Of a stretch of DNA of 64,000 bases, positions 10,112 to 18,284 are shown piece after piece. The position numbers and the translations under genes were made by a program. The notes beneath the pieces are model-generated. The model worked only from the letters and a program-made list of their open reading frames with translations, did no database searches and was not told where the DNA came from. Position 1 is the stretch's first letter; every line of letters starts with the position of its first letter. The DNA comes from Paenibacillus nasutitermitis (lineage in GTDB: Bacteria > Bacillota > Bacilli > Paenibacillales > Paenibacillaceae), in the NCBI RefSeq assembly GCF_014641075.1, contig NZ_BMHP01000003.1:868001-932000 (forward strand). The letters are read 5' to 3'.

Positions 10112-11734
10112 TCACTTACTGACTTGTGCATACCAATCACGTACACGTTTAGTCACTTCTTCTCCACCGCTCTTGTACCATTCATTCACGAACGAATCGA
10201 ATTTCTCGATCGGATAGTCCCCAATAATAATCTTCGTCATCACTTCCTGATACAAGGTGTGATTTTGAATGTCCGCATACCCCTCATATACACTTGCCGG
10301 TAGACCGTCTCCAGCGATTGATTTAGAGTAGGCTTGATTGTCTTTCACAATTTGATTCCGCTGTTTGACGATCTTCAACGTCTCTTCATCAAGACCTTTC
10401 ATTTCCAAGTCAAGCTGGGCTAATAAGGAATCCAAGTCAAATACAAAATTACCTACTATCTTAGCTGAATTACCTTCAAAGTCAGGTGGTAGAAGTACTT
10501 TCTCCCCATTGACAACCTCATGATCAACACCCTCAACGCCATATATGTTTTCTTCTCGATTGGCTGGATCATGGATCCAGTCTAATATCTTGAGTACATT
10601 GATGACTGTTTCTTCTCCTTTGTTAGCGATGACGAATTCTGGACGATTAATTTGTATATGTGTAACAAAACCCTCGTAACCATCAACTTTAGGAACAGGC
10701 ATTGCGACCAAATTGACCTCTGGATTTATTTTTATGATATTATCAAGTGGTCCTGTCGTATTTTTATTAATGTGGAACCAGGCACCCATTCGATCGGAAT
10801 TCATCTTGGCACTCCAATCGGCAGCACTGTTCAGGAATGTTTCATTATCTAGCAATTTCTTTTTATACATGTCTCGCAGGTTGAGAATGGCATCCCTCAT
10901 ATTCGAAGTGACACCAGAATAAGTAATCTCACCCTCATAAATGTCCCACATCGGGAAGCCTTCCCACATCGCTATACCATACATTCCAAATAAAACGTCC
11001 ATCCAACGTCCAAATTCTCTACCCGATATTGGGATTTCATCATTGGGATCGCCATTGCCATTCGCATCTTGATCAAGAAATGCTTGCAAAACGTCCTCGA
11101 ACTCTGCTTTCGTTGTTGGCACTTTCTTCCCTACGCGATCCAACCAATCTTGTCTAATGAATGAACCATAGCCCTGGTAAAGCTCAACCCTAGGCAAGTA
11201 AAATATTCTTCCTTGTCCTGTCGGATCTGACGTGCGCACAACATTCCATATTTCCTCAGGAATCGCATTCCAAATATGCGGCGCATATTTCGGTAAATAA
11301 TCAGTCAAATCTGCCAAAGCACCTTGTGCGATTAATGTTCCTTCAATCCCTTGCCAAGGAATGAATGCATCCGGTAAGTCATTGCTGGCAATCCGTGTGT
11401 TTAGGCGCTGGATATAAGCTGTTCCACCTTCCCAAGGTACTAAAGGTGAAAAGTAACCTACCCCAACATTGTCGATCATCCATTTTGAATAAGGGGAGTC
11501 TTTCTCTAAAGCTTTTTTAAAGTTCCCACTATTCCCCCATATTTCGACATACGGAATCTCCTTTTCTATTTCCTTCCCTGCATTTTTTACCGGGTCTTTC
11601 GATTCACTCTGCCCATTCGTCTGTTCTTTAGATGTTTTACCTCCTGAATTATTGCTGCAACCAACGATGACCATACAAATAAGAACAAATAAGATGAACG
11701 GTTTGCTGATGTGGCTTTTACGACGTGTATTCAT
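10112..11734 (-). CDS. Carbohydrate ABC transporter substrate-binding lipoprotein (LplA-like)
   Basis: This 540-residue protein has a lipoprotein signal: a basic start, a hydrophobic stretch and the lipobox IVGC near residues 23-26, followed by a Ser/Asn/Gly/Lys-rich linker. Its length and features such as DANGNGDPNDEIPISG (a calcium-loop-like stretch in the large LplA/YtcQ binding proteins) place it in the extracellular solute-binding group that captures oligosaccharides. It lies directly downstream of two permease genes and 43 bases upstream of the secreted hydrolase gene. The ATPase is not encoded nearby, as is usual for this class. Confidence 0.9.
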   Translation of the reverse strand: MNTRRKSHISKPFILFVLICMVIVGCSNNSGGKTSKEQTNGQSESKDPVKNAGKEIEKEIPYVEIWGNSGNFKKALEKDSPYSKWMIDNVGVGYFSPLVPWEGGTAYIQRLNTRIASNDLPDAFIPWQGIEGTLIAQGALADLTDYLPKYAPHIWNAIPEEIWNVVRTSDPTGQGRIFYLPRVELYQGYGSFIRQDWLDRVGKKVPTTKAEFEDVLQAFLDQDANGNGDPNDEIPISGREFGRWMDVLFGMYGIAMWEGFPMWDIYEGEITYSGVTSNMRDAILNLRDMYKKKLLDNETFLNSAADWSAKMNSDRMGAWFHINKNTTGPLDNIIKINPEVNLVAMPVPKVDGYEGFVTHIQINRPEFVIANKGEETVINVLKILDWIHDPANREENIYGVEGVDHEVVNGEKVLLPPDFEGNSAKIVGNFVFDLDSLLAQLDLEMKGLDEETLKIVKQRNQIVKDNQAYSKSIAGDGLPASVYEGYADIQNHTLYQEVMTKIIIGDYPIEKFDSFVNEWYKSGGEEVTKRVRDWYAQVSK

Positions 11735-11801
11735 TTAACACTTCCCCTTCATTTTTATAATATGGTAAACAGTTGTGATCAACTGAGTACACCATACGGC
11801 A

Positions 11802-12671
11802 TCATTTCACAGAGCCTAACATAGCACCCTTAACGAAATGTTTTTGCAAAAATGGATAGACGAGCAAGATAGGTATTGTAGCAAAAATAACGGTAGTAGC
11901 TTGCAAGGTCGTATTATTATAAGGTAATACTACTTTCGGCCCTTCAGCGATCATATCAGTGAAGATGATATATTCTCTTAATTTCAATTGCAGTGGATAT
12001 AATGCTTGATCCTCTATAAACATTAGTGGTGTCATAAATTGATTCCAAATTCCTACCGCATAGAAAATTCCAAGTGTAGCTAACACCGCTTTCGATGAAG
12101 GAAGCACAATTCTAAACAGCAACCTGAAATAACCACAACCTTCTATCTGTGCTGCTTCCTCCAGCTCCTTCGGCATTCCTTTAAAGAAGGTTCGTATAAT
12201 AATTAGATTAAAGGCGGATATCGTATGGGGAATGATGAGCACCCATATCGAGTTATACAATCCGTAAGAGCGAAGAGCCAAAAAGTAAGGAATGATAGGA
12301 TAGCGGAAAATCATAGTAATCACAACCATGACCATTATTATTTTCGCTAATTTAAATTCGCCTTTCGCGAGCGGATAAGCCATTAAGGCAGTGACTAGCA
12401 AACATATGCACGTTCCTACAACCGTAGCGAACAACGTAAGTAGGAATGAATTCCATAGCGGCGCTTGCTTCAAAACATAAGACCAGGATTCCAGAGTAAA
12501 TTGCACTGGCCAAAAATAAACTTCACCTGCATCGACTGGATTAGGCCCACTAAAACTTGTCGCTAACACTTTCGCAAACGGCATGAGCATCAGAAGGGAT
12601 AGCAAGCCCAAAATAATCATATTGAGATAACGGAATAGGATATCCCCTAAGCTTTCTTTATATTGGGCCAT
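11802..12671 (-). CDS. Carbohydrate ABC transporter permease (LplC/YtcP-like)
   Basis: This is a 289-residue inner-membrane permease with about six hydrophobic segments. It carries the EAA coupling loop (EEAAQIEGCGYFRLLFRIVL) that docks the ATPase. The ATG at 12671 is preferred: GGTGG precedes it by 9 bases and the upstream permease stop overlaps it (TAATG). A GTG at 12677 is the alternative. It pairs with the upstream LplB-like permease and the downstream binding protein to import oligosaccharides. Confidence 0.9.
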   Translation of the reverse strand: MAQYKESLGDILFRYLNMIILGLLSLLMLMPFAKVLATSFSGPNPVDAGEVYFWPVQFTLESWSYVLKQAPLWNSFLLTLFATVVGTCICLLVTALMAYPLAKGEFKLAKIIMVMVVITMIFRYPIIPYFLALRSYGLYNSIWVLIIPHTISAFNLIIIRTFFKGMPKELEEAAQIEGCGYFRLLFRIVLPSSKAVLATLGIFYAVGIWNQFMTPLMFIEDQALYPLQLKLREYIIFTDMIAEGPKVVLPYNNTTLQATTVIFATIPILLVYPFLQKHFVKGAMLGSVK

Positions 12672-13624
12672 TACCACAATCCACCCTCTTCCTGATATCT
12701 CCTTGCCAAACTGTTAAAAAATACAACGAGAATAATGCCGATCAGTGATTGAAAAAGTCCGATCGCTGTAGTTGAGCTGTACTGTCCTTGAATGATACCG
12801 ACACGATACACATAAGTATCGATCACATCGCCAACAGGGTAGGTCATCGGTGAAAGCAAGTTATATATTTGGTCAAAGCTCAGATCTAGAAAATTCCCAA
12901 TATTCAATAATAAAAGAACAACAATGGTAGGCATCAATAATGGCAACGTAATGTTAAACATTTGGCGTAATCGACTCGCTCCATCAGCCATCGCTGCTTC
13001 ATATATTTCTGGATTAATACTGCTGATCGCTGCCAGCAATATAATGGTTCCCCAACCCGCCTCTTTCCATATGCTGGTCAAGATTAAGATCATGCGAAAG
13101 TAAGCTTCACTCTGCATAAACAAAAACGCTTCAAATCCAAGCAATTCACGAACAGAATTAACGATACCTGAAAGAGAAAGAAATTGAACGGTAAGCGCAG
13201 AGATAATAACCCAAGAAAAGAAATGAGGCACATAATAAATCGTTTGCAACGTTCTTTTGTAAGCTAAATGTCTGATCTCATTGAATAGTAAAGCTAGAAA
13301 GATCGGAACAGGAAATACAAAAACAATATTATAAAATCCAATAATCGCCGTATTTTTTAACACACGCCAAAATTGCGCATACGAAAACAATGATTCAAAA
13401 TGTTTGAAGCCCACAAAAGGACTACCCAAAATGCCTTTAAAAATCATGTAATCTTGAAAGGCAATAATGATACCCCCTAGGGGAATATATCGAAACATAA
13501 TAAAGTAGAGCACTCCAGGAAAAACCATTAAATAGAGTGCTTTGTATTTCCGTATGTTCTTGATCCATCCTTCCTTCTCAAGATGGACTTTAGTTACAGT
13601 TCGCAATGTTACTACCCCTTTCAC
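12671..13624 (-). CDS. Carbohydrate ABC transporter permease (LplB-like)
   Basis: This is a 317-residue permease with a hydrophobic N-terminal segment (YLMVFPGVLYFIMFRYIPL) typical of LplB-type proteins and an EAA loop (EAAMADGASRLRQMF). It is the first gene of the importer block, and its stop overlaps the start of the second permease. The 135 bases upstream, before the SGNH gene, contain a near-consensus cre box at 13648-13661. The importer may therefore have its own catabolite-repressed promoter as well as read-through from the SGNH gene. Confidence 0.9.
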   Translation of the reverse strand: MKGVVTLRTVTKVHLEKEGWIKNIRKYKALYLMVFPGVLYFIMFRYIPLGGIIIAFQDYMIFKGILGSPFVGFKHFESLFSYAQFWRVLKNTAIIGFYNIVFVFPVPIFLALLFNEIRHLAYKRTLQTIYYVPHFFSWVIISALTVQFLSLSGIVNSVRELLGFEAFLFMQSEAYFRMILILTSIWKEAGWGTIILLAAISSINPEIYEAAMADGASRLRQMFNITLPLLMPTIVVLLLLNIGNFLDLSFDQIYNLLSPMTYPVGDVIDTYVYRVGIIQGQYSSTTAIGLFQSLIGIILVVFFNSLARRYQEEGGLW

Positions 13625-13647
13625 AGTGTTTGTAGGACGACTTTATT

Positions 13648-13661
13648 TGTTTGCGTTTACA
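13648..13661 (-). promoter_or_regulatory. cre-like CcpA box upstream of the importer genes
   Basis: Read on the minus strand the site is TGTAAACGCAAACA. It matches the cre consensus TGWAARCGYTWNCW at 13 of 14 positions, including the central CG. It lies 24-37 bases before the permease start, where bound CcpA would block transcription. The match is seen; the function is inferred. Confidence 0.5.
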
Positions 13662-13759
13662 TGTTACCATCCACAAACATCTCGTAGAAATGAGTCATTC
13701 GTTAGTGTTTGGTATGACAAATGTTAGTATGCGCTTATATTTAGCAGCAGAGAATTATT

Positions 13760-14785
13760 CTATTTGCCATTCAATAATTTCAAAAATGCCTGCAAGTAAA
13801 GCTCGTGTCCGTAGTCATTTGGATGATTAATATTGTTTAGCAGCAAGCTTCCAGGCGTTTTGCCAGCAGCAAGTTCTGTTTCCCACACTGCATAGGTGTT
13901 AGCCACTCCAATGCTATGCCTTATCCCCAGCTCACATAGTGCGGCAGCGTAATCAATCGTTCTCCCACTCGTACGTTGCCAGTCTGGATTCGGGGAACAG
14001 GGGGTAACTAAAATAATGTCACAGGAAGTTCGATCACGAAGCAATGTGATCATCGCTTCCATATTTTCAATAAATTGAGGTAATGGTACAGCACTAGCTT
14101 GCCCTTTGGTAGATATACTCTGATCATTCATACCGTACCCTATCGTTACTAAATCCGGTCGTGTTGGAATGACATCATGCTCTATCCTGGCCAAACCGCC
14201 ACTGCTTGTCTCACCACCGACCGCTTGATTCGATAGGATGATGTCCGCTCCCGACGCAGTGCCGTATTGCTCATATAAATAACGCGATACCCGGCTGAAA
14301 AAGGCCCACTTCTTGGCACTTGCTTCACCCCCTGTACTGATGCTATCACCTAAAACAGTGTAGGTCGCTTGCTCACCTGCTTGAAGCTTGGCCATCGTCT
14401 GTGGCAAAATAGATGAGGCTATATCAGGGTCTATTTCTCCTTCAGAATGGTCTGCTAGGTAATCATATTGCACATAAACCGTATAAGCTTGATTGCTATA
14501 ATCAGCGTACAATGTATGGTCAAAACGTTTTACACCAAACATGGGGTGCAATGACCAATCTAGAATACGACTGTTTGGCGTGCGACTTATGACCCCACGT
14601 TCATAATCGACCACATAATCCTCATGTTTTTGAAATATCACATATTCATCATTCGTGTTCTCCTTTACAGCCTGGCTTCTGACCACAAATGCCCCCCGAC
14701 GCAATGGTTTATATCGTAACTTCAATGCTTCTTCACCCACAAAAACAAAAGATTCAGCACGTTGTTGTTTAATCAACTCACTCAT
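13760..14785 (-). CDS. SGNH/GDSL-type hydrolase (putative sugar-ester esterase)
   Basis: This is a 341-residue protein without a signal peptide. It carries the SGNH blocks: GDSIS (146-150, nucleophile Ser148), IGYGMNDQS (block with the Asn) and NHPNDYGHELY near the C-terminus with the catalytic Asp and His. The N-terminal 130 residues form a separate beta-rich part, as in two-domain carbohydrate esterases. The ATG at 14785 has GGGAG 9 bases upstream; the in-frame TTG at 14788 is less likely. It is the first gene of the minus-strand sugar locus and directly faces the divergent sensor kinase. Removal of acetyl or other acyl groups from an imported oligosaccharide is the likely job. Confidence 0.85.
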   Translation of the reverse strand: MSELIKQQRAESFVFVGEEALKLRYKPLRRGAFVVRSQAVKENTNDEYVIFQKHEDYVVDYERGVISRTPNSRILDWSLHPMFGVKRFDHTLYADYSNQAYTVYVQYDYLADHSEGEIDPDIASSILPQTMAKLQAGEQATYTVLGDSISTGGEASAKKWAFFSRVSRYLYEQYGTASGADIILSNQAVGGETSSGGLARIEHDVIPTRPDLVTIGYGMNDQSISTKGQASAVPLPQFIENMEAMITLLRDRTSCDIILVTPCSPNPDWQRTSGRTIDYAAALCELGIRHSIGVANTYAVWETELAAGKTPGSLLLNNINHPNDYGHELYLQAFLKLLNGK

Positions 14786-14864
14786 CAACCTTATCTCCCT
14801 TAAATGCGATCCATTTATATCGTCAACTCAGATGTCTATTGCAGATTGCCCTGCTCTGTTTTAA

Positions 14865-14893
14865 ATTGTAGCCCTATCAAATATTGATTGAAA
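14865..14893 (-). promoter_or_regulatory. Predicted sigma-A promoter of the SGNH/sugar operon
   Basis: On the minus strand a -35 box TTTCAA (14888-14893) and a -10 box TACAAT (14865-14870) are separated by exactly 17 bases, 80 bases before the SGNH start. The -35 box is weak, as expected for a promoter that needs an activator; the repeat just upstream could bind one. Confidence 0.5.
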
Positions 14894-14922
14894 TACGACA
14901 ATCTTTATGATTTAGTACGACA
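14894..14922. promoter_or_regulatory. Direct repeat, candidate binding site of the AraC-type response regulator
   Basis: The heptamer TACGACA occurs at 14894-14900 and again at 14916-14922, a 22-base period or about two helical turns. It directly abuts the -35 box of the minus-strand promoter, the classical position for an AraC-type activator. The cognate regulator would be the response regulator at 16806-17570. The repeat is seen; the binding is inferred. Confidence 0.5.
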
Positions 14923-14928
14923 TCTATT

Positions 14929-14942
14929 AGGTAGCGCTTTCA
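14929..14942 (-). promoter_or_regulatory. Perfect cre box (CcpA site) in the divergent intergenic region
   Basis: On the minus strand the site reads TGAAAGCGCTACCT and matches the cre consensus TGWAARCGYTWNCW at all 14 positions. It lies between the two divergent promoters, 16 bases upstream of the plus-strand -35 box. It could put both the sensor genes and the sugar operon under catabolite control. Confidence 0.7.
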
Positions 14943-14958
14943 AATCTCCTCATTAGCC

Positions 14959-14987
14959 TTGTCAACCTTCAATATCTCTTCTATACT
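14959..14987 (+). promoter_or_regulatory. Predicted sigma-A promoter of the sensor kinase gene
   Basis: TTGTCA (14959-14964) and TATACT (14982-14987) are separated by 17 bases and lie 38 bases before the kinase ATG. Each box differs from consensus at one base, so a fairly strong promoter is expected. Confidence 0.65.
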
Positions 14988-15024
14988 ATTGCTACGTTTC
15001 ATAATGAATTGGGGAGAATGGCGG

Positions 15025-16791
15025 ATGCTAAGATTTATTTGGAAGCGGATACAAATTACTAGCTTCTTCAAGAAGCTATTCCTGTACTTTCTCGTATTGT
15101 GCATTATTCCGTTGCTAATCATCATCCATACTCTATATTCGCAAGGAAAAACAACGATCAAGGCCGCCACCACCGATTTTATTCAATTGTATGTATCACA
15201 ACTGAACACAACCTTGAACAACTATCTCCTTCAAATCGATTATACTTCGAGAAGCATATTCAGCGATTATGGCATGATTGCCTATTTGCAAGAAGAATCC
15301 GTCTATTCAACGGGAGAGAGAATAGATAATAATCTATTGATTTCCCGTCAGCTCATTCGATTTGCCGATCAATTGCCCTATGTTGAGGGGGTTTTAATTA
15401 TTAGCAATGAAGGAAAACAATATTCTACCGGTAATATTAGTGCGCTTACAGACTATCAATCACTTCTAGAGCAAAGATGGATTCAGGATATTGTGCAAGC
15501 CGGCGGACAGCTCGTCATAGCTCCCTACTATATCAAGACCATGCTAAAGGAGCAGCAGTTTGACGTGTTTACTGCAGGCCGCCTCATCAAGGATCAGCAA
15601 GGCGTTGCAGCGGGCGTTATCTTATTCGAGCTTTCCTCCGCAAGTCTGATCACCATCGACAACCAACTATTCGAGCTTCGCGACCAGTACCAGGCCCAAA
15701 TATTGGTTCACAGTAAAAATGACGAGCTTCTGTTTGAGATGAACCCAGAGTATGAAAAGTCCTCTGTAGACCAATTAAACGCTCAGTCTTCCGCGCCTGA
15801 TAGCTCGATATTAAGCATTACTAACCGTTCCCCCGCTACAGGAATTAGCGTTACCGTACACGTTCCGACCAATAGACTATATAAACAGCTGGATCATTAT
15901 AAAAATTTATCCTTCCTTATTACGTTGCTTGTGCTGGTCATTATCATCCCCGCATCGATTTGGATCAGTTATCAAATTACAAAACCGATTCAACGATTAT
16001 TTTATAACATGAAGCATGTTGAAGAAGGGTTTTATCACCCCATTCTCGAGACTAACCGTTCAGACGAGCTGGGTACATTAACCAGGCACTATAACCAGAT
16101 GATTGGCAAGATCAAGCACCTGATTGAAGATGTGTTGTCAGCCGAAATCAAACACAATGAAGCCCGATTTCTCGCACTACAAAATCAGATTAATCCACAC
16201 TGGTTGAACAACACGTTGGAATCAATCCGAATGGAAGCACAATTGAACAATTCTCCTGGAGTAGCCAAGATGATCCAAACACTTGGCAGACTATTTCAGC
16301 TTGGCCTCAATAAATCGAATCGCACGAATCTGATTCGTGATGAAATCGAATATATTCAAACTTATATCGCTCTGCAAAACATTCGATTCGACAATCGCTT
16401 CCATCTTTATACTGAGCTCGATGAACAACTGCTTGATGTCCATATTCCCAAGATGATCTTCCAGCCTTTGATTGAGAACAGCATTATACACGGCTTTCTG
16501 AAACATGATCGCGATTATAGCATTTTCATTGAAGGGAGCTGTGAAGAAGAATTATTCAGCATTTCCATCAGAGACAATGGGGAAGGAATGACCGAGGAGA
16601 AGCTGGCACAATTACAGAAGCGCTTGTATTCACGAGGCGCCGAGGTGGAAGAATCGGATTCTCTGGGGCTAAGGAATATCATTGAGCGTTTGCAATTGCA
16701 TTATGGCGATGACCTGATAGTAAGCATGAATTCCTTCCCGGGCGAAGGAACGGTTATTTCCTTCTCCTTCCCGCCAATCAAACTTGAGTGA
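15025..16791 (+). CDS. YesM-type sensor histidine kinase
   Basis: This is a 588-residue membrane sensor. A first transmembrane helix lies at about residues 12-35 and is followed by an extracellular sensing region of about 250 residues. A second helix (about 293-315), a HAMP linker, a His_kinase domain and an HATPase domain with NGEGM and SLGLRNI boxes complete it. The phospho-acceptor His is about residue 392 in INPHWLNNTLESI; most relatives read PHFLYNTL, so the surrounding residues are atypical. I chose ATG 15025 because GGGGAG precedes it by 8 bases; the frame is open further upstream into the promoter. The response regulator gene follows after 14 bases. It probably senses an extracellular sugar or a liganded binding protein and induces the divergent operon. 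Confidence 0.9.
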   Translation: MLRFIWKRIQITSFFKKLFLYFLVLCIIPLLIIIHTLYSQGKTTIKAATTDFIQLYVSQLNTTLNNYLLQIDYTSRSIFSDYGMIAYLQEESVYSTGERIDNNLLISRQLIRFADQLPYVEGVLIISNEGKQYSTGNISALTDYQSLLEQRWIQDIVQAGGQLVIAPYYIKTMLKEQQFDVFTAGRLIKDQQGVAAGVILFELSSASLITIDNQLFELRDQYQAQILVHSKNDELLFEMNPEYEKSSVDQLNAQSSAPDSSILSITNRSPATGISVTVHVPTNRLYKQLDHYKNLSFLITLLVLVIIIPASIWISYQITKPIQRLFYNMKHVEEGFYHPILETNRSDELGTLTRHYNQMIGKIKHLIEDVLSAEIKHNEARFLALQNQINPHWLNNTLESIRMEAQLNNSPGVAKMIQTLGRLFQLGLNKSNRTNLIRDEIEYIQTYIALQNIRFDNRFHLYTELDEQLLDVHIPKMIFQPLIENSIIHGFLKHDRDYSIFIEGSCEEELFSISIRDNGEGMTEEKLAQLQKRLYSRGAEVEESDSLGLRNIIERLQLHYGDDLIVSMNSFPGEGTVISFSFPPIKLE

Positions 16792-16805
16792 TAAGGAGCC
16801 CTGTT

Positions 16806-17570
16806 ATGTATAAAGTGCTTTTAGTTGATGACGAGAACAGAATCACTCGCGGCTTACAGCAAATCATTCCTTGGAAACAGTTAAATTGCATCGTAGCCGG
16901 CACAGCTTACAATGGCGAAGCAGGCTTGAAGCTAGCTGAAGAAATCAAACCGGATATCATGATTACCGATATCAATATGCCCTATATGGATGGTCTTGAA
17001 ATGATCGCTGCGCTCAAAAAAAATCATCATACGACTAAATTTATCATTCTAAGCGGCTATTCGGATTTCAAATACGCCCAAAGAGGTATTCAAATCGGCA
17101 TCCAAAATTATGTGCTTAAACCTGTAGACGAAATCGAATTGGAGAATAGCATTAAAGAGGTCATTAAGGATATAGAACAAGAACGATACAACAAAGATCA
17201 GCTTGCAAATATGCACCCCCCCTTGTATGCTTCGCATCTTCAAGAGCGTCATCAAACAGGTGTCATCAAGGATATCCAAGATTATATGGTTGAACACTAT
17301 GCCAGCAACTTGACGTTAATTTCCATAGCCGATGCCTTCTTTATTAATCCCAGCTATTTAAGCCAGTTATTCATGAAAAAAACGAACACGACCTTCCTTC
17401 AGTATTTAACCAATATTCGGATTAAGAAAGCCGAGGAGCTGTTAAAGAAAACCGACCTAAAAGTGTATGAAATTAGCAGTCAGGTCGGATATAAGGATTC
17501 CAAATACTTCAGTAAAATGTTCGAGAGGACCATCGGTGCGAAGCCTGTCGATTACAGAAATCAAAACTGA
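16806..17570 (+). CDS. YesN-type response regulator with AraC DNA-binding domain
   Basis: This is a 254-residue regulator. The receiver domain (1-120) has the acidic pair DD (8-9), phospho-acceptor Asp55 (MITDINMP) and the conserved Lys in VLKPVDE. Two AraC-type helix-turn-helix units fill the last 100 residues (IADAFFINPSYLSQLF and EISSQVGYKDSKYFSKMF). It starts at ATG 16806 after AAGGAG with a 7-base spacer; an in-frame GTG at 16788 overlaps the kinase stop and is less likely. It probably activates the sugar operon through the TACGACA repeats at 14894-14922. Confidence 0.92.
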   Translation: MYKVLLVDDENRITRGLQQIIPWKQLNCIVAGTAYNGEAGLKLAEEIKPDIMITDINMPYMDGLEMIAALKKNHHTTKFIILSGYSDFKYAQRGIQIGIQNYVLKPVDEIELENSIKEVIKDIEQERYNKDQLANMHPPLYASHLQERHQTGVIKDIQDYMVEHYASNLTLISIADAFFINPSYLSQLFMKKTNTTFLQYLTNIRIKKAEELLKKTDLKVYEISSQVGYKDSKYFSKMFERTIGAKPVDYRNQN

Positions 17571-17753
17571 AAGTTGGGGTCGGAAAAAGAAGCAAGCCTC
17601 ATAAGCCCATAATTAGCGCTCGAAAGGTTATATCGTATTGTAGCGGATAAGAATATTCCTGAGATCCAAAAAACATCAGCAGCTATGTAGAAAAAGTTAT
17701 CGTCTACAAAGATTACGCAGAGGTCATATTGAAAATACAAGTAATAGAAAGCG

Positions 17754-17785
17754 AAAATCCACAACCTCGTGCGGTTGTGGATTTT
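17754..17785 (-). terminator. Rho-independent terminator following the tmRNA fragment
   Basis: A 12-base stem is formed by AAATCCACAACC and its complement with a 6-base loop, and runs of A or T flank both sides. It lies 5 bases beyond the tmRNA 3' end on the minus strand and is probably its original terminator. It can also stop transcripts of the response regulator coming from the left. Confidence 0.75.
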
Positions 17786-17790
17786 CTAGA

Positions 17791-17885
17791 TGGAGGCGAA
17801 GGGAGTCGAACCCCTGTCCGAAATTAACGCCACACAGGCATCTGCGGGTATAGTCACGTTTTTGATGTCACCCCGCAAGCGCCCT
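17791..17885 (-). ncRNA. ssrA: tmRNA (ssrA) 3' fragment, probable attachment-site remnant
   Basis: On the minus strand this stretch ends with the tRNA-like 3' part of tmRNA: TTCGGACAGGGGTTCGACTC followed by the acceptor strand CGCCTCCA. Before it lie the pseudoknot-like GCGGGGTGAC...GTGACTATACCCGC and the conserved GGCGTTAATTTCGGAC. Only about 95 of the usual 350-360 bases are present. The resume codon, tag sequence and 5' acceptor strand are absent, because the doc gene starts immediately upstream. The 3' end of ssrA is a known integration site for mobile elements, so this is most likely a duplicated 3' end left by integration, still carrying its terminator. It cannot function as a tmRNA. 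Confidence 0.8.
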
Positions 17886-17890
17886 ATGAA

Positions 17891-18283
17891 TCATCTGTCT
17901 ACAGAATACTCTTTCAAAATAAATGCAGTCGTCTCCAACGAATGAATTCCTTTTGCAATATCTACTATGAACTCCACAGCATACACACGTTCCATTCCTA
18001 GATGTTTCCCATTTATCATAAGAAATGATTTGGTAACCAGATAGGCTGTACGTTTATTGCCATTGTGGAAGCAATGATTCTTGACCAGGGACTCTAATAA
18101 GGCCGCGGCTTTGTCAAATAAATTTGGATACGCATCTTCTCCAAAAACACATTGCTGAGGTCTATGTACCGCAGATTCCAACAGGCCATGATCCTTCACA
18201 CCTGCTTGGTCTGCGTCATTCATTTTTTTCATCATGAAGTAGTGGGCTGAAATAACCTCTTCTTTGGTTAGGAATGTTGTCAT
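17891..18283 (-). CDS. doc: Doc (death-on-curing) family toxin
   Basis: This 130-residue protein is close to the usual Doc length. It contains the Fic-fold motif HCFHNGNKRTA (70-80), matching HxFxxGNKR of Doc proteins, which phosphorylate elongation factor Tu and arrest translation. The start lies one base after the stop of an AbrB/MazE-like gene, so the two form a toxin-antitoxin operon with the antitoxin first. Doc is classically paired with Phd, so an AbrB-type partner is a less common combination. The gene directly abuts the tmRNA fragment, which suggests it belongs to the inserted element. Confidence 0.9.
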   Translation of the reverse strand: MTTFLTKEEVISAHYFMMKKMNDADQAGVKDHGLLESAVHRPQQCVFGEDAYPNLFDKAAALLESLVKNHCFHNGNKRTAYLVTKSFLMINGKHLGMERVYAVEFIVDIAKGIHSLETTAFILKEYSVDR

Positions 18284-18284
18284 T

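Noticed and set aside
17791..18150. Complete tmRNA gene
   Set aside because: Only the 3' 95 bases match; upstream bases encode the Doc toxin and there is no tag-peptide reading frame.
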